Assembly (NCBI RefSeq): GCF_001006485.1
Contig: NZ_JUET01000058.1
Location: 372,001-436,000 of the forward strand
Length of the DNA: 64,000 bases
Reading direction: 5' to 3'
From: Tannerella forsythia
GTDB lineage: Bacteria; Bacteroidota; Bacteroidia; Bacteroidales; Tannerellaceae
The position numbers and the translations under genes were made by a program. Below the pieces are notes generated by a model. The model worked only from the letters and a program-made list of their open reading frames with translations, made no database searches and had not been told where the DNA came from. Shown here piece after piece: positions 26,108 through 36,224 of the stretch; positions within the stretch are counted from its first letter, which is position 1; every line of letters starts with the position of its first letter.

Positions 26108-29100
26108 ATGGAGACGACAACGGAGCACAAGAATAAAGGGGGAAATAAGTGGGTAAAAGGAATTGCCTGGCTGCTGCTGACGCCCGTATTGCTGGTGTCG
26201 ATTCTCTCATTACTCTTGTATGTCCCTGCCGTTCAAAACTTCGCCTTGAAGCATGTAACGCAATACGCCTCCGAGGCTTTGGGCACGAAGATCGGTGCAG
26301 GTCGCATTCTTTTGTCGTACCCATTGAACCTGACGCTACAGAAGGTATCGGTGCAAGATGCATCGCAAGACACGTTGTTTTCTGTCGGTGAACTGTCCGT
26401 GAAAATTCGTCCGTTGCCCTTACTCGACAAGGAAATTTGGGTATCATCCGTGTTGATAACGGATGTATCCGTCCGTACGAAGCAATGGCTCGAAGGCATG
26501 AGTGTTGAAGGTCACATCGGCGAGCTTATGACCTATGGAGGGCGGGTGTATCTGTCGAAAGAAAAAGCCATGTTAAACCAGCTTTCGATTACTGATGCCG
26601 ATATAACGTTGCAAATTGATTCGCTTTCAGCGTCATCGGATACGACAGATACGCAAGTCAATTGGACGATTCTGGCCAATCGCCTTCGTCTCCGACAGAT
26701 TGCATTCCGGTTACGCATGCCTTCAGATTCTCTCCGTTTAGAGACTCTCATCGGGGAAGCGACACTTACAAATGGCGCCGTCGATTTGGGTGCGGGGCAG
26801 TATAGCGTGTCAAAACTGGATTTGTCAGACAGCTTTGTCTCTTATGATGCCAGCGACCGACCTCCTGCCGAAGGCTTTGATCCGTCGCATCTGCTACTTT
26901 CTCAAATCAATCTGGAGTTGGACTCAGTCTTTTACCGTGAGCCGGATATCAGAGCTCATCTTCGCGCGTGTTCGATGAACGAACGTTCGGGCTTGCAAAT
27001 TACTTCCTTTACCGGCCGTGTATGGAGCGACAACATCGCATTATCCGTCCCGTATTGCGAACTGCGCTTACCTCGTTCGCTGGTTGAACTGCGAGCGATG
27101 GTTCCCTGGAACTCTCTGGCCAAAGACCCGCTGGGTCGTCTGCAGGCTGAACTTAAGGCATCAGTCCATTTGCAAGATGTTTTCGTGCCGATGGGCCAAC
27201 ATGTGTCCTTTTTAGAAGAAAAATATCCCGACACGTTACTGACTTTTCATGCGGCCGTCGAGGGTAATATGCGGCAGTTGTATGTTCACCGGTTTCAGGG
27301 CGCCTTGCCCGGCGCGTTCCGGATAGATGCACATGGCGCGGCAGAACGGTTGACGGATGACGTATATCGTTCCGGAGAATTGTCTCTGAGTGTGCAGATG
27401 CAAAACAAGCAATGGCTGAAAACATGGCTGCCGGCCTTATCCGGAGGACGCATCAATATTCCGGACAGTTTGCGACTGAAGATGGCTGCGACATTAACTC
27501 GCGGGGTTTATCAGGCGAATATGTTGCTCTCCGAAGGAAATGGATCGGCTCGTTTTTCAGGAAAGTATCATGCTTTTCAGAAGGCTTACGCAGCTGATCT
27601 GATGATTGACAGTCTGAATTTGATACGTTTCCTGCCTGAAGATTCGATATTCCATGTGACAGGCTCGTTACGTGCCGAGGGAAAAGGGACGGACTTTTTC
27701 TCGAAAGCGACCCATCTTATATTTGATGGAGAACTGAAGGGGTTGCAATACAAAGATCGGTATATTTCGGGCATCTCGGTAGAAGGTACTTATCGCAATC
27801 ATCAGGCAAATGCCCGGATGGCGAGCGCTTATCCGTATCTGAAGGGAACGGTCACATTCGATGGAAATATACGTAAAGACAAAATTGCAGGGATGTTGAT
27901 TGTCGACATGGATACATTGGATTTGCACGGGTTGAACGTAACGGAAAAACCTCTATCCAATTCGTTTCAACTTTTCTCGGAAATCGATACGGACTTGAAG
28001 AAGCGACATCGACTGGACGTGACGCTCGGTAACTGGGAGATGGCAATGGAGAAACAGAAGGTAAGGCCGAAAACGCTGACTCTGCATGCGGCGTGCAACG
28101 AAGATACGACGCGCGTTTCATTCCATGCGGGCGACCTTGGGATGGTGTTGACAGGAAATACCGATTTGGAAGCTCTTATCGGCAAACTGACGGAGGTGTC
28201 GGATGATTTCCAGAAGCAAATGAAGAAAGATACCGTCGCATATTTGCAGCATCTGACACCCTTATTGCCCGAGCTTGATTTACAGGTTGAAGCAGGGCAT
28301 GATAACCCGTTGCAGAATTATTTGCAGGAGAATGATCTCTCTTTCGATCGTTTTTCGTTTCGGGCTTCGACATCTCCGCAGGATGGGGTCAATGCGAACG
28401 GACTGTTGCTTTCGCTCATGAAAGACACGATCAAGATTGATACGGTACGTTTGAGCATCCGGCAAGATTCGATCGATGGATTGCGCTACACTTGTGATGT
28501 GACGAAAAACAGATTTCGACGGCAGAAACCGTTTACGGCCGGTGTACACGGCCGGCTTCAAACCGGAATGGCCGATATCGAAGCCAGTTATCGGGATGCC
28601 CGCGGGGAGACGGGACTCCGGTTCGGTGCTCGCGCCACCAAACAACCTGAAGGTTTCCGCTTTGAGTTTTTCCCCGAAAATCCCGTGCTGGGTTTTATGC
28701 CGTTTATACTCAACAAAGACAATTACATGGAGATACGCACTCTGAAAGATATATCGGCCAACCTGAAGCTGATCGGTGAACAGAATGCCTCCTTGTGGAT
28801 TCATTCGACGGAAACAAACGGAAAAATGGATGAACTATCCGTCGAAATCAGTCAGATAAATTTAGAGAAAGTGTCGCACTTCGCCCCGATCCCTGTCATG
28901 GGAGGGTTAGCCAACGTGGCACTGCGCTATGTGCCGATGGAAAAATCGTTTATGGTGGCGACCGATGCCAGCGTCGATGATCTCGTTTATCAGGGAGGGA
29001 GCATGGGAGAGCTGTTGTTGAACGGGGTATATCTGCCGCTTGATAACGACAGACATCAGTTTGACGCACACTTCTTCCACAATCAAGCTGAAATCGCCAT

Positions 29101-30817
29101 GCTCTCCGCTCTTTATCAGCCGTCAAAAAATCACCAGGTAAGCGGCACCATGACTCTCAGCCAGCTGCCATTGAAGATGTTGAATCCTTTTCTGGGCGAA
29201 ACAGGCCGTATGCAGGGATGGCTGAATGGGCGAATGACTTTGGCCGGAACAAACAAAAAACCTTCATGGAACGGTCATCTGCAATTGGACTCGGCATTTG
29301 CATACGTGACGGCTGCCGGAACGGATCTCCGTTTCGACGACCGTAAAATAGAAATGAAAAACAGCAAGATTCGTTTTAATAAATACAGTATTTATACGAA
29401 TGGAAACAATCCGTTTATCATTAATGGAATAGTAGATATCAGTCGTCCGATGCACGAGACCGTTAATTTAAGGCTGACTGCAAACAACATGCAGCTGCTG
29501 GACACCCGCAAAGAGCCGGGAAGTATGATTTATGGCAAGATGCTGGTCGATCTGAATACCACTCTGAAAGGGCCGTTGCGTGCCATGTACATGCGAGGCG
29601 ATCTGCATGTGCTCGGCAGTACAAACCTGACGTATGTAGTTCCGGAGTCTAAACTGGAGAGTCGTGATAACTTTGCCGATCTCGTCACGTTTACGTATTT
29701 CTCCGATACGATTCCCAAGCGTCGTCGGTGGGGCGAGACCTTGAGCACGGCTGAGACTGTTCAGCCGCTTCCGTCGGTGGGAAGTATGGATATGCTCATG
29801 ACTGTTCGCATCGACCCCGTTGTCCGTCTGAAGATTGATTTGGGCGGTGAACAGTCGAACCGTATCGAACTGAAAGGAGGCGGCGATCTGTCGTTTCAGT
29901 ACACTTCACTGGGTGATATGAGGCTGAACGGACGTTATACGATATCGGACGGACTGGTTCGATACAGCATTCCGGTCATTCCATTGACCGATTTTACGAT
30001 TCGTGATGGCAGTTATGTCGAATGGCGAGGCAATCCGATGAATCCGTTCCTGAACCTTACCGCTTTAAGTCGGTTACGTTCGTCGGTCAATTTGGATGGT
30101 CAGTCGCAGATGGTCGATTTCAATACCGGCATTCAGGTGCGGCAGGAGTTGCAAAAGATGGCGTTGAAATTTATTTTGGAAGCGCCGAACAATGGCGCCG
30201 TGCAGAACCAGTTGGCTGCCATGGGAGAAGAGGAACGCAGTAAGCAGGCGATCAGTTTGCTGGTGACGGGGGTTTACTTGGCCGGTGACGGTGCTGGAAC
30301 AGAGCGAATGGATGTCGGGGCTGCCTTGAGCAGTTTGTTGCAGCGCGAAATCAATAATATGCTTGGCAGTTTGCTGGGAGAAGTGCCTTTTTCTTTCGAT
30401 GTGAATACGTATGACGGTACCGACGGAAAAGGCCGGCGAATCGATTATCTCGGACGTTTTTATAAAGGTTTTATGAACGATCGTTTATACACCACGCTGG
30501 GGATGAGGTATTCGACTAATGATCCGGTGACTGGCGACCGGTTTTATGTCGATGATGCATCGCTCGAATATCGTCTCGATACCGAAGGATCCCGTTTCAT
30601 CCGAATATTCAGTCAGAAAGATTACGAGAACCTGTTTGAAGGAGAAATCCGAAAGAGAGGGGTGGAGGTGATCTTCCGTCGTAAAACGAGACGGTTTGGG
30701 GATCTGTTTGATTTTCGCAGACAACCGGCTATCCGAAGGGAAGATGATTCGTACAGGAATGAGCCGGACAATGATTCGTCAGAGAAAAATGAAGAGGAGC
30801 AGGAAAAAGATGAATAG
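26108..30817 (+). CDS. TamB-like translocation/assembly module protein (DUF490)
   Basis: 1569 residues: an N-terminal cytoplasmic tail, one membrane anchor (WVKGIAWLLLTPVLLVSILS, about residues 14-33) and a very long beta-rich periplasmic region that ends in the DUF490/TamB domain (about residues 1100-1500; GSTNLTYVVPESKL, IELKGGGDLSFQYT, MRLNGRYTISDGLVRYSIPV). Such proteins form a lipid- or protein-conducting bridge between the inner and outer membranes and work with a TamA/BamA barrel. That partner follows directly: the reading frames overlap (next gene starts at 30789). An acidic low-complexity tail (SSEKNEEEQEKDE) ends the protein. Confidence 0.9.
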   Translation: METTTEHKNKGGNKWVKGIAWLLLTPVLLVSILSLLLYVPAVQNFALKHVTQYASEALGTKIGAGRILLSYPLNLTLQKVSVQDASQDTLFSVGELSVKIRPLPLLDKEIWVSSVLITDVSVRTKQWLEGMSVEGHIGELMTYGGRVYLSKEKAMLNQLSITDADITLQIDSLSASSDTTDTQVNWTILANRLRLRQIAFRLRMPSDSLRLETLIGEATLTNGAVDLGAGQYSVSKLDLSDSFVSYDASDRPPAEGFDPSHLLLSQINLELDSVFYREPDIRAHLRACSMNERSGLQITSFTGRVWSDNIALSVPYCELRLPRSLVELRAMVPWNSLAKDPLGRLQAELKASVHLQDVFVPMGQHVSFLEEKYPDTLLTFHAAVEGNMRQLYVHRFQGALPGAFRIDAHGAAERLTDDVYRSGELSLSVQMQNKQWLKTWLPALSGGRINIPDSLRLKMAATLTRGVYQANMLLSEGNGSARFSGKYHAFQKAYAADLMIDSLNLIRFLPEDSIFHVTGSLRAEGKGTDFFSKATHLIFDGELKGLQYKDRYISGISVEGTYRNHQANARMASAYPYLKGTVTFDGNIRKDKIAGMLIVDMDTLDLHGLNVTEKPLSNSFQLFSEIDTDLKKRHRLDVTLGNWEMAMEKQKVRPKTLTLHAACNEDTTRVSFHAGDLGMVLTGNTDLEALIGKLTEVSDDFQKQMKKDTVAYLQHLTPLLPELDLQVEAGHDNPLQNYLQENDLSFDRFSFRASTSPQDGVNANGLLLSLMKDTIKIDTVRLSIRQDSIDGLRYTCDVTKNRFRRQKPFTAGVHGRLQTGMADIEASYRDARGETGLRFGARATKQPEGFRFEFFPENPVLGFMPFILNKDNYMEIRTLKDISANLKLIGEQNASLWIHSTETNGKMDELSVEISQINLEKVSHFAPIPVMGGLANVALRYVPMEKSFMVATDASVDDLVYQGGSMGELLLNGVYLPLDNDRHQFDAHFFHNQAEIAMLSALYQPSKNHQVSGTMTLSQLPLKMLNPFLGETGRMQGWLNGRMTLAGTNKKPSWNGHLQLDSAFAYVTAAGTDLRFDDRKIEMKNSKIRFNKYSIYTNGNNPFIINGIVDISRPMHETVNLRLTANNMQLLDTRKEPGSMIYGKMLVDLNTTLKGPLRAMYMRGDLHVLGSTNLTYVVPESKLESRDNFADLVTFTYFSDTIPKRRRWGETLSTAETVQPLPSVGSMDMLMTVRIDPVVRLKIDLGGEQSNRIELKGGGDLSFQYTSLGDMRLNGRYTISDGLVRYSIPVIPLTDFTIRDGSYVEWRGNPMNPFLNLTALSRLRSSVNLDGQSQMVDFNTGIQVRQELQKMALKFILEAPNNGAVQNQLAAMGEEERSKQAISLLVTGVYLAGDGAGTERMDVGAALSSLLQREINNMLGSLLGEVPFSFDVNTYDGTDGKGRRIDYLGRFYKGFMNDRLYTTLGMRYSTNDPVTGDRFYVDDASLEYRLDTEGSRFIRIFSQKDYENLFEGEIRKRGVEVIFRRKTRRFGDLFDFRRQPAIRREDDSYRNEPDNDSSEKNEEEQEKDE

Positions 30818-33119
30818 CTGGATCGGCACGGGAATTGTAGGGTTGCTTTTGGGCGGGTTGTGTGCATGTTCGACGACGAAGAACTTGCCGAAGGGCGAGG
30901 TATTGTATACCGGCATCGAGAGTATTACAGTGACCGATCGGGAGCATGTCCGTGAAGCCGATGAGGTATTGGGCAAGGTGGAAGAAGCGCTCGCATATCC
31001 GCCCAACAATGCGCTACTGGGCAGTTCGTCGAAGCGTACCCCGTTTCCGCTGGGGCTGTGGATGTATAATGCGCATGTCAACAAGAAGGGAGCGTTTCAT
31101 GAATGGATGTTTCGCTGGCTTGCCGCAAAACCGGTCTTTATCTCAACGGTTACGCCGGCTACGCGGGCACGTGTGGCGCAGAATCTGCTACGTGAGAATG
31201 GCTATTTTACAGGGACGGCATCCTGCGAGATCGTACCGAATAAAAAAGATTCGCTTAAGGCCGGTGTGCGTTACGAGATTACCCTCAACGAACCTTATAC
31301 GCTCGATTCGATCTTTTACCGGCGCATGCAAAATCGGGGTGACACACTGCTGAAGCTGCAGGAAGATAAGCGACTTCTGCGCAAAGGCGACCGTTTTAGC
31401 ATAGAGACGTTGGAAGCTGAGCGACAACGTCTCGCCACGATTATGCGAAACAACGGATATTATTTCTTTCGTCCCGAATACATCATTTATCAGGCGGATT
31501 CGTCGTTGCGCGAAAAAAAGGTCGATCTTCGGGTCGGACTGAAACAGGGCGTTCCGGAAACCTTGCTGCGTCCGTGGTATATCGGCCGCATCTCCATTTA
31601 TCTGAGTGGCTACGATAACGAGATGCCCACCGACAGCATCTCTTATAAAGACCTTACCATTTATTATGAGAATAGATTGCGCGTAAAACCTTCCGTGTTA
31701 TACAAGCAATTACAGTTTACATGCGGCGAACTTTATTCGCTCGAAAAACAGACCGAGACACAGCTTGCCCTAAGCAGGCTTGGCATCTTCCGTTATACCG
31801 ACATGCAATATATGCCCACCGACTCGTCTCATACATCCGATACGATGAATGTTCAAATCTATACGTCATACGATTATCCGTTCAACAGCCGGTTTGAGAT
31901 CAAGGCGACGATGAACGACAATAACTACGCCGGTCCCGGCATCGTACTTGGCGTTACACGCCGCAACATGTTCGGCGGAGGCGAGACACTGGCGGCTTCA
32001 CTGTTTGGTTCATACGAGTGGCAGACGGGAGCCCGTGCAGCCGGCCATACGGGGATGGTGAACAATTACGAGGTAGGAGCGAAAGGTACGCTGACTTTCC
32101 CACGCCTCGTGCTTCCACGCTTGGGACGAGGCGCGTACGATTTCTCTGCCTCAACACGCATGGACGCACAAATCTCACAGCTTAACCGGGCGCACTTTTT
32201 CAGACAGCTCGTTTTCGGAGGAAGCCTCGCATACGAGTTTGTGCCGAATCCGATACGCCGCCATACCTTCACGCCTGTCCGACTGACATTTTCCCGTTTG
32301 CTCCATACAACTCAACGCTTCGACAGCATTGTCTCCCTCAACCCCTCGGTACGCCAGAGCCTGCAGGATCAGTTCTTTCCTGCCATCGAATATTCGTACA
32401 CGCTCGATAACTCGTCTGTACGCGAAGAACGGAGTAAAACGTGGTGGCGTTTCTCCGTCTCCGAGGCCGGTAATCTCCTCTCCGGCGCCTATGCCTTATT
32501 CGGTCGCAGGTTTAACGACGAAAAGAGGCTTCTGGGTAATCCGTTCTCACAGTTTCTGAAAGTCACGACCGAGCTTCGTTACAACCATTACATTAACCGC
32601 AATCACCGGCTTGCTTTCCGTGTCGGTGGAGGTGTGATTTACAGCTACGGCAACACCTTACAAGCACCTTACGGCGAGCAGTTCTACGTAGGTGGAGCAA
32701 ACAGCATCCGCGCCTTTACGATCCGCAGCGTAGGCCCCGGACGTTTTGCCCCCGATCGTGACAATCCGTATGCATATATCGACCAGATCGGCGATATCAA
32801 GTTCGAGGCGAATGCCGAGTACCGTTTCCGGCTGGTCGGTGATCTGGATGGAGCCGTTTATCTCGACATGGGAAATGTATGGCTTATGCGTAACGACCGG
32901 GCACGTCCCGGCGGTCAGCTCAAATGGAAACATTTCCTCAACGACATCGCGACGGGCACCGGTGTTGGTTTTCGTTACGACATGGACGTGCTCGTCTTTC
33001 GCTTCGACATCGGTTATGCACTGCATTTCCCTTACTCGACCGACCGCCGAGGATACTTTAATGCTCCCTCTCTCAGAGATGCGCTCGGCTTCCATCTGGC
33101 ACTCGGTTATCCTTTCTGA
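30789..33119 (+). CDS. TamA/BamA-like outer-membrane assembly protein, lipoprotein signal
   Basis: About 776 residues. A basic n-region (MKRSRKKMNSW), hydrophobic core and lipobox LLLGGLCAC predict a lipid-anchored or Sec-exported protein. POTRA-like segments span about residues 30-400. A C-terminal 16-strand barrel of the Omp85 type follows (GGGETLAASLFGSYEWQ, VRLTFSRLLHTTQRFDS, FYVGGANSIRAFTIRSVGPG, RFRLVGDLDGAVYLDMGNVW, ending GFHLALGYPF). RGY/RAF-type loop: SIRAFTIRS. Start: ATG 30789 gives a positively charged n-region; ATG 30810 (MNSWIG) with an AGGAGCAGG upstream is the alternative. It overlaps the TamB end (30817) and presumably works with it. Confidence 0.88.
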   Translation: MKRSRKKMNSWIGTGIVGLLLGGLCACSTTKNLPKGEVLYTGIESITVTDREHVREADEVLGKVEEALAYPPNNALLGSSSKRTPFPLGLWMYNAHVNKKGAFHEWMFRWLAAKPVFISTVTPATRARVAQNLLRENGYFTGTASCEIVPNKKDSLKAGVRYEITLNEPYTLDSIFYRRMQNRGDTLLKLQEDKRLLRKGDRFSIETLEAERQRLATIMRNNGYYFFRPEYIIYQADSSLREKKVDLRVGLKQGVPETLLRPWYIGRISIYLSGYDNEMPTDSISYKDLTIYYENRLRVKPSVLYKQLQFTCGELYSLEKQTETQLALSRLGIFRYTDMQYMPTDSSHTSDTMNVQIYTSYDYPFNSRFEIKATMNDNNYAGPGIVLGVTRRNMFGGGETLAASLFGSYEWQTGARAAGHTGMVNNYEVGAKGTLTFPRLVLPRLGRGAYDFSASTRMDAQISQLNRAHFFRQLVFGGSLAYEFVPNPIRRHTFTPVRLTFSRLLHTTQRFDSIVSLNPSVRQSLQDQFFPAIEYSYTLDNSSVREERSKTWWRFSVSEAGNLLSGAYALFGRRFNDEKRLLGNPFSQFLKVTTELRYNHYINRNHRLAFRVGGGVIYSYGNTLQAPYGEQFYVGGANSIRAFTIRSVGPGRFAPDRDNPYAYIDQIGDIKFEANAEYRFRLVGDLDGAVYLDMGNVWLMRNDRARPGGQLKWKHFLNDIATGTGVGFRYDMDVLVFRFDIGYALHFPYSTDRRGYFNAPSLRDALGFHLALGYPF

Positions 33120-33189
33120 TCGTCTCCGTTTGGGTTTTGGCAGTACACTCCAAACAGTCGTCCGATTTATGATATACCCGACCGAAAAG

Positions 33190-33275
33190 AATCCGACAGG
33201 CATAAGTTCCGGATCCGATGCTTATCGGATTTTTTTTTATGCCTATCGGATTTTTTTCTATGCCTATCGGATTTT
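33190..33275. terminator. 21-bp-periodic terminator array after the TamA-like gene
   Basis: ATCCGAT (33213-33219) pairs with ATCGGAT (33224-33230) around a 4-base loop and is followed by eight or nine T residues: a classic intrinsic terminator. Two more TGCCTATCGGATTTT units follow, with TATCGGA at 33223, 33244 and 33265, exactly 21 bases apart. An upstream AATCCGACAGGCATA (33190-33204) can pair with either downstream unit (TATGCCTATCGGATT at 33238-33252), so alternative hairpins are possible. Confidence 0.7.
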
Positions 33276-33389
33276 AAGGCTCGCGTGTCAAAATTTTCCT
33301 CCCCCTGTAATGTCCCGAATTTCGTTTAAGCCGGAACATATTCCGCAATAAGGCTACGTTAATTTTGCGAGGCGCAAACCGATATATGA

Positions 33390-35885
33390 CTACCGGTCGA
33401 TAACGATCTTTTGGCTGTAGACTTCGCCGCTTGCGGTACGCACCGTAACCAGATAAATGCCGGACGAAATATCTGCTACATCCAATCTCCCGGCACGGTC
33501 GGCGGCGCGAAGCAGACAGCCTCCGAATGAATAGAGGCTTATCCGGCTGATCTTTTCTGCACTTCGGACGGCGATCGCCCCCTCATGCAAACGAATCTCG
33601 CACGGAGCAACGGCTTCGATCTTTTCGTTAGGCGACAACCCCGGTTCACGGAGATAAAGATGAAAGCTGTGAGGTTGAAGCAGCACTTCCCGGTTCTTAT
33701 CGGTTGCTCCGATTTCCAGAAATGCAGCGGCATCACTGAAGATATCCTTCCACCTTCCTGTTGTCGGGAACTGTGCCGGGACAGAGAGAGGCTTGTCGGT
33801 AAAATTGCCTAACAGCAGCAGATCGGCCTCTGCATGTTGCAGTGCGATACGCCGGCCGTTCTCCCAGTCCGATGCGTCGGTATTCATCGTTTCCGATGCA
33901 GGTGAAGCAAACAGCCCGGGATATTTCCGGCGCAAAGCGAGCAGCCGGGTGTACGTATCGAACAGGTCATGGCGGTGCATCTCCTCGTAATAGTCCCACC
34001 GTACCGGCTTACGTCCTGTACGGCCATTCTCTTCGATCGAATAATCGTAGCCCAACTCGCCGAACTGCCAGATCATCTTCGGGCCGGGTGTACACAGCAG
34101 AAAAGCCGCATTGAGCGCCGCCCGACGAAGACGTGTCGCCTCATCGCTTTTGACCGGCGGGATGCCCCACGTTTTCGCCTTGTACATCGTGCGTTCTTCG
34201 TCGTGGCTTTCCTGATACGTCATCAGACGATGCTCTTTCCAGCCGCGCGAGGTTGCACTGCCGCCCTTCAGGCTGCTGCCGTCCTTATAGCCCATGGCCG
34301 ACTGGCAATAGGCGTGATTCATGTTGTTCCAGAGCAGCATCCCGTCGTCGGCCAGTTCCTTTTCTTCTTTGTTTTCGCAGAAATGTTCGAGGATCGTATA
34401 TGCTTTCGGGTTGATTTTCCGAATATGCGCATGGTAATCTTTCAGAATCGCAATACGTGACGCATCATAGCGGGAAGCCGTAGCTTCAGTCGATTTCGTT
34501 TGCGTAAATCCTTTCGTCAGATCGAACCGGAAGCCGTCGACACGATAGACCGTCAGCCAATGCTTCAATACCCGTTTGAAAAATTCACGCGTACCGGAAT
34601 ATTCGTGATTGAAGTCGGAGAACACGTTGTAAGGATGGGGTGCGTCGACGTTGAACCACGGATTGTCGGCGGCCGGCTTCCCCGTCTCACCATCCCAATA
34701 GAGGCGTGCGAAAGGATGCGACAGCGTCGCATGATTGAAGACGACGTCGAGGATGACCGACATGCCCCGTGCATGTGCTTCGTCGATGAAGCGTTTATAG
34801 TCGTTGGGCGTACCGTAGGCCTTGTCGGGTGCAAAATAGAATGACGGGTTGTACCCCCAGCTGTCGTTTCCATCGAACTCCTGTACGGGCATCAGCTCGA
34901 CGGCATTCACGCCCATGGCTTTCAGGTAGTCCAACTTGCCGATGGCTGCCGTAATCGTTCCCTCTTTCGTAAAATCGCGAACGAGCAACTCATAGACTAC
35001 CAGCCGGTCGGCAGCCGTCGGGTCGAAGCAGGTCGTCTGCCATCGATACGGCTCTGCTCCCGTACGCATCACCGAAACGATGCCTTCCGTCTGCATCGGA
35101 TAAGGTTTCAGGTCGGGATAGACGGTGACGGGAATGGCACGGTCATTCCACGGATCGAGTATCTTCTCGGCATAAGCATCCGCAACCTTGAATGCATTAT
35201 CAATAAGATACTGGAACGCATATTCTTCACCTTTCTTCAGTCCGCCGACTGTTCTCCACCAGTGATCACCGTCACGGTACATCTGCCAGTCGTTGCTCTT
35301 TGTCCAGCGGTTGAAGTCGCCCAGAAGATGCACGTGCCGCTTGCCGGGCGCATAGAGCGAAAGCACGACAGAGCCGTCTTCACGATACGTTATGCCGTCT
35401 GTTATTCCCTCCGGACGCGGCTTACGCTCGGGCACCGCAGGAACAAACGCCTGCTCGTTCAGCGTCACAAAGATGTCGGTATTGCCTTCTCCCTTCCCTT
35501 CTTTTTGTTTGTCGCCGCTGCGGAAAACGAAAGCCAGCTTAAGAATCTTCTCGTCTGCCGGCACACCGTAATAGGCTCGTATATTCGGCGAAAGGGTCAG
35601 TTGCCATCGGTCGCCACCCAACGAAGCAAGTTTGTATTTTTCCTGATTGTCTCCCCACGAAGGAGCATACTTCCAGTCGCTTCCGCTCGTGCTCTTGTCC
35701 GTGATCACGCCGGTATGGGCATAAACAGGGCCGGCATATCCTTTCAGTCCGCCATTTCCTTTCGACGCATCGAAAATGATTTTCACCGTTCCGACCTCCG
35801 TCACAATGGCAGGGTCGGTCGTCACCTGCGTCATCGCTACGAACGATGTCAGGAGAAATAAGAATAAAGAAAGAAACCGTTTCAT
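33390..35885 (-). CDS. Secreted GH13 alpha-amylase-family protein with T9SS sorting domain
   Basis: 831 residues. Signal peptide MKRFLSLFLFLLTSFVAMTQ. An N-terminal beta domain (about 25-170), then a CBM48-like segment (GSVVLSLYAPGKRHVHLLGD, about 180-280). Then a GH13 barrel: VNAVELMPVQEF, VILDVVFNH, VDGFRFDLTKGF (nucleophile Asp), YTILEHFCE (acid/base Glu) and YQESHDEERTMY (third acid). A C-terminal all-beta domain follows, and the last ~70 residues (ISRISLYSFGGCLLRAADR ... ISSGIYLVTVRT ... YSQKIVIDR) are a type A T9SS sorting domain. It should hydrolyse alpha-glucans outside the cell or on its surface. Start ATG 35885 gives the clean signal peptide; the upstream TTG frame is not used. Confidence 0.92.
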   Translation of the reverse strand: MKRFLSLFLFLLTSFVAMTQVTTDPAIVTEVGTVKIIFDASKGNGGLKGYAGPVYAHTGVITDKSTSGSDWKYAPSWGDNQEKYKLASLGGDRWQLTLSPNIRAYYGVPADEKILKLAFVFRSGDKQKEGKGEGNTDIFVTLNEQAFVPAVPERKPRPEGITDGITYREDGSVVLSLYAPGKRHVHLLGDFNRWTKSNDWQMYRDGDHWWRTVGGLKKGEEYAFQYLIDNAFKVADAYAEKILDPWNDRAIPVTVYPDLKPYPMQTEGIVSVMRTGAEPYRWQTTCFDPTAADRLVVYELLVRDFTKEGTITAAIGKLDYLKAMGVNAVELMPVQEFDGNDSWGYNPSFYFAPDKAYGTPNDYKRFIDEAHARGMSVILDVVFNHATLSHPFARLYWDGETGKPAADNPWFNVDAPHPYNVFSDFNHEYSGTREFFKRVLKHWLTVYRVDGFRFDLTKGFTQTKSTEATASRYDASRIAILKDYHAHIRKINPKAYTILEHFCENKEEKELADDGMLLWNNMNHAYCQSAMGYKDGSSLKGGSATSRGWKEHRLMTYQESHDEERTMYKAKTWGIPPVKSDEATRLRRAALNAAFLLCTPGPKMIWQFGELGYDYSIEENGRTGRKPVRWDYYEEMHRHDLFDTYTRLLALRRKYPGLFASPASETMNTDASDWENGRRIALQHAEADLLLLGNFTDKPLSVPAQFPTTGRWKDIFSDAAAFLEIGATDKNREVLLQPHSFHLYLREPGLSPNEKIEAVAPCEIRLHEGAIAVRSAEKISRISLYSFGGCLLRAADRAGRLDVADISSGIYLVTVRTASGEVYSQKIVIDR

Positions 35886-36224
35886 CCTATAAAAATTAAT
35901 GGGTTCTAAAGTGTTATCAATAGAACAAAAATACAATTTATTTATCAATCAGTGTTCTTTTGACGAATTCTTTGAGCCATATCCGCAAAGAAAATCCATA
36001 GAAAAGATGGTCATAGGTTAGCATTCCGGAAAGGGTAGAAAAAGGGTGTGGTAGAGCGATGAAGAGCGCAAAGTCCTTTCTGTGTTTTTTATCTCAAGTG
36101 CTTGGATTTAAAGGAAACTTTTGTACTTTTGCCCGAATATTACCCGACCATTTAAAGGTCTGTTTAAGCGGTTATTCCCTCATTGCAAATGGGAGTGACG
36201 AGAACGCGTGTAATTAGTTGTCAG
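35886..36224. other. Divergent intergenic region
   Basis: Between the amylase (minus) and the glycan cluster (plus). It contains CAAAAATA (35926-35933; TATTTTTG on the minus strand, for the amylase) and the plus-strand promoter at 36101-36131. I see no gene or repeat in it. Confidence 0.5.
36101..36131 (+). promoter_or_regulatory. Promoter of the glycan assembly cluster
   Basis: CTTG at 36101-36104, a 19-base spacer, and TACTTTTG at 36124-36131. The transcript would start near 36138, leaving a leader of about 87 bases before the ATG at 36225. Confidence 0.55.
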
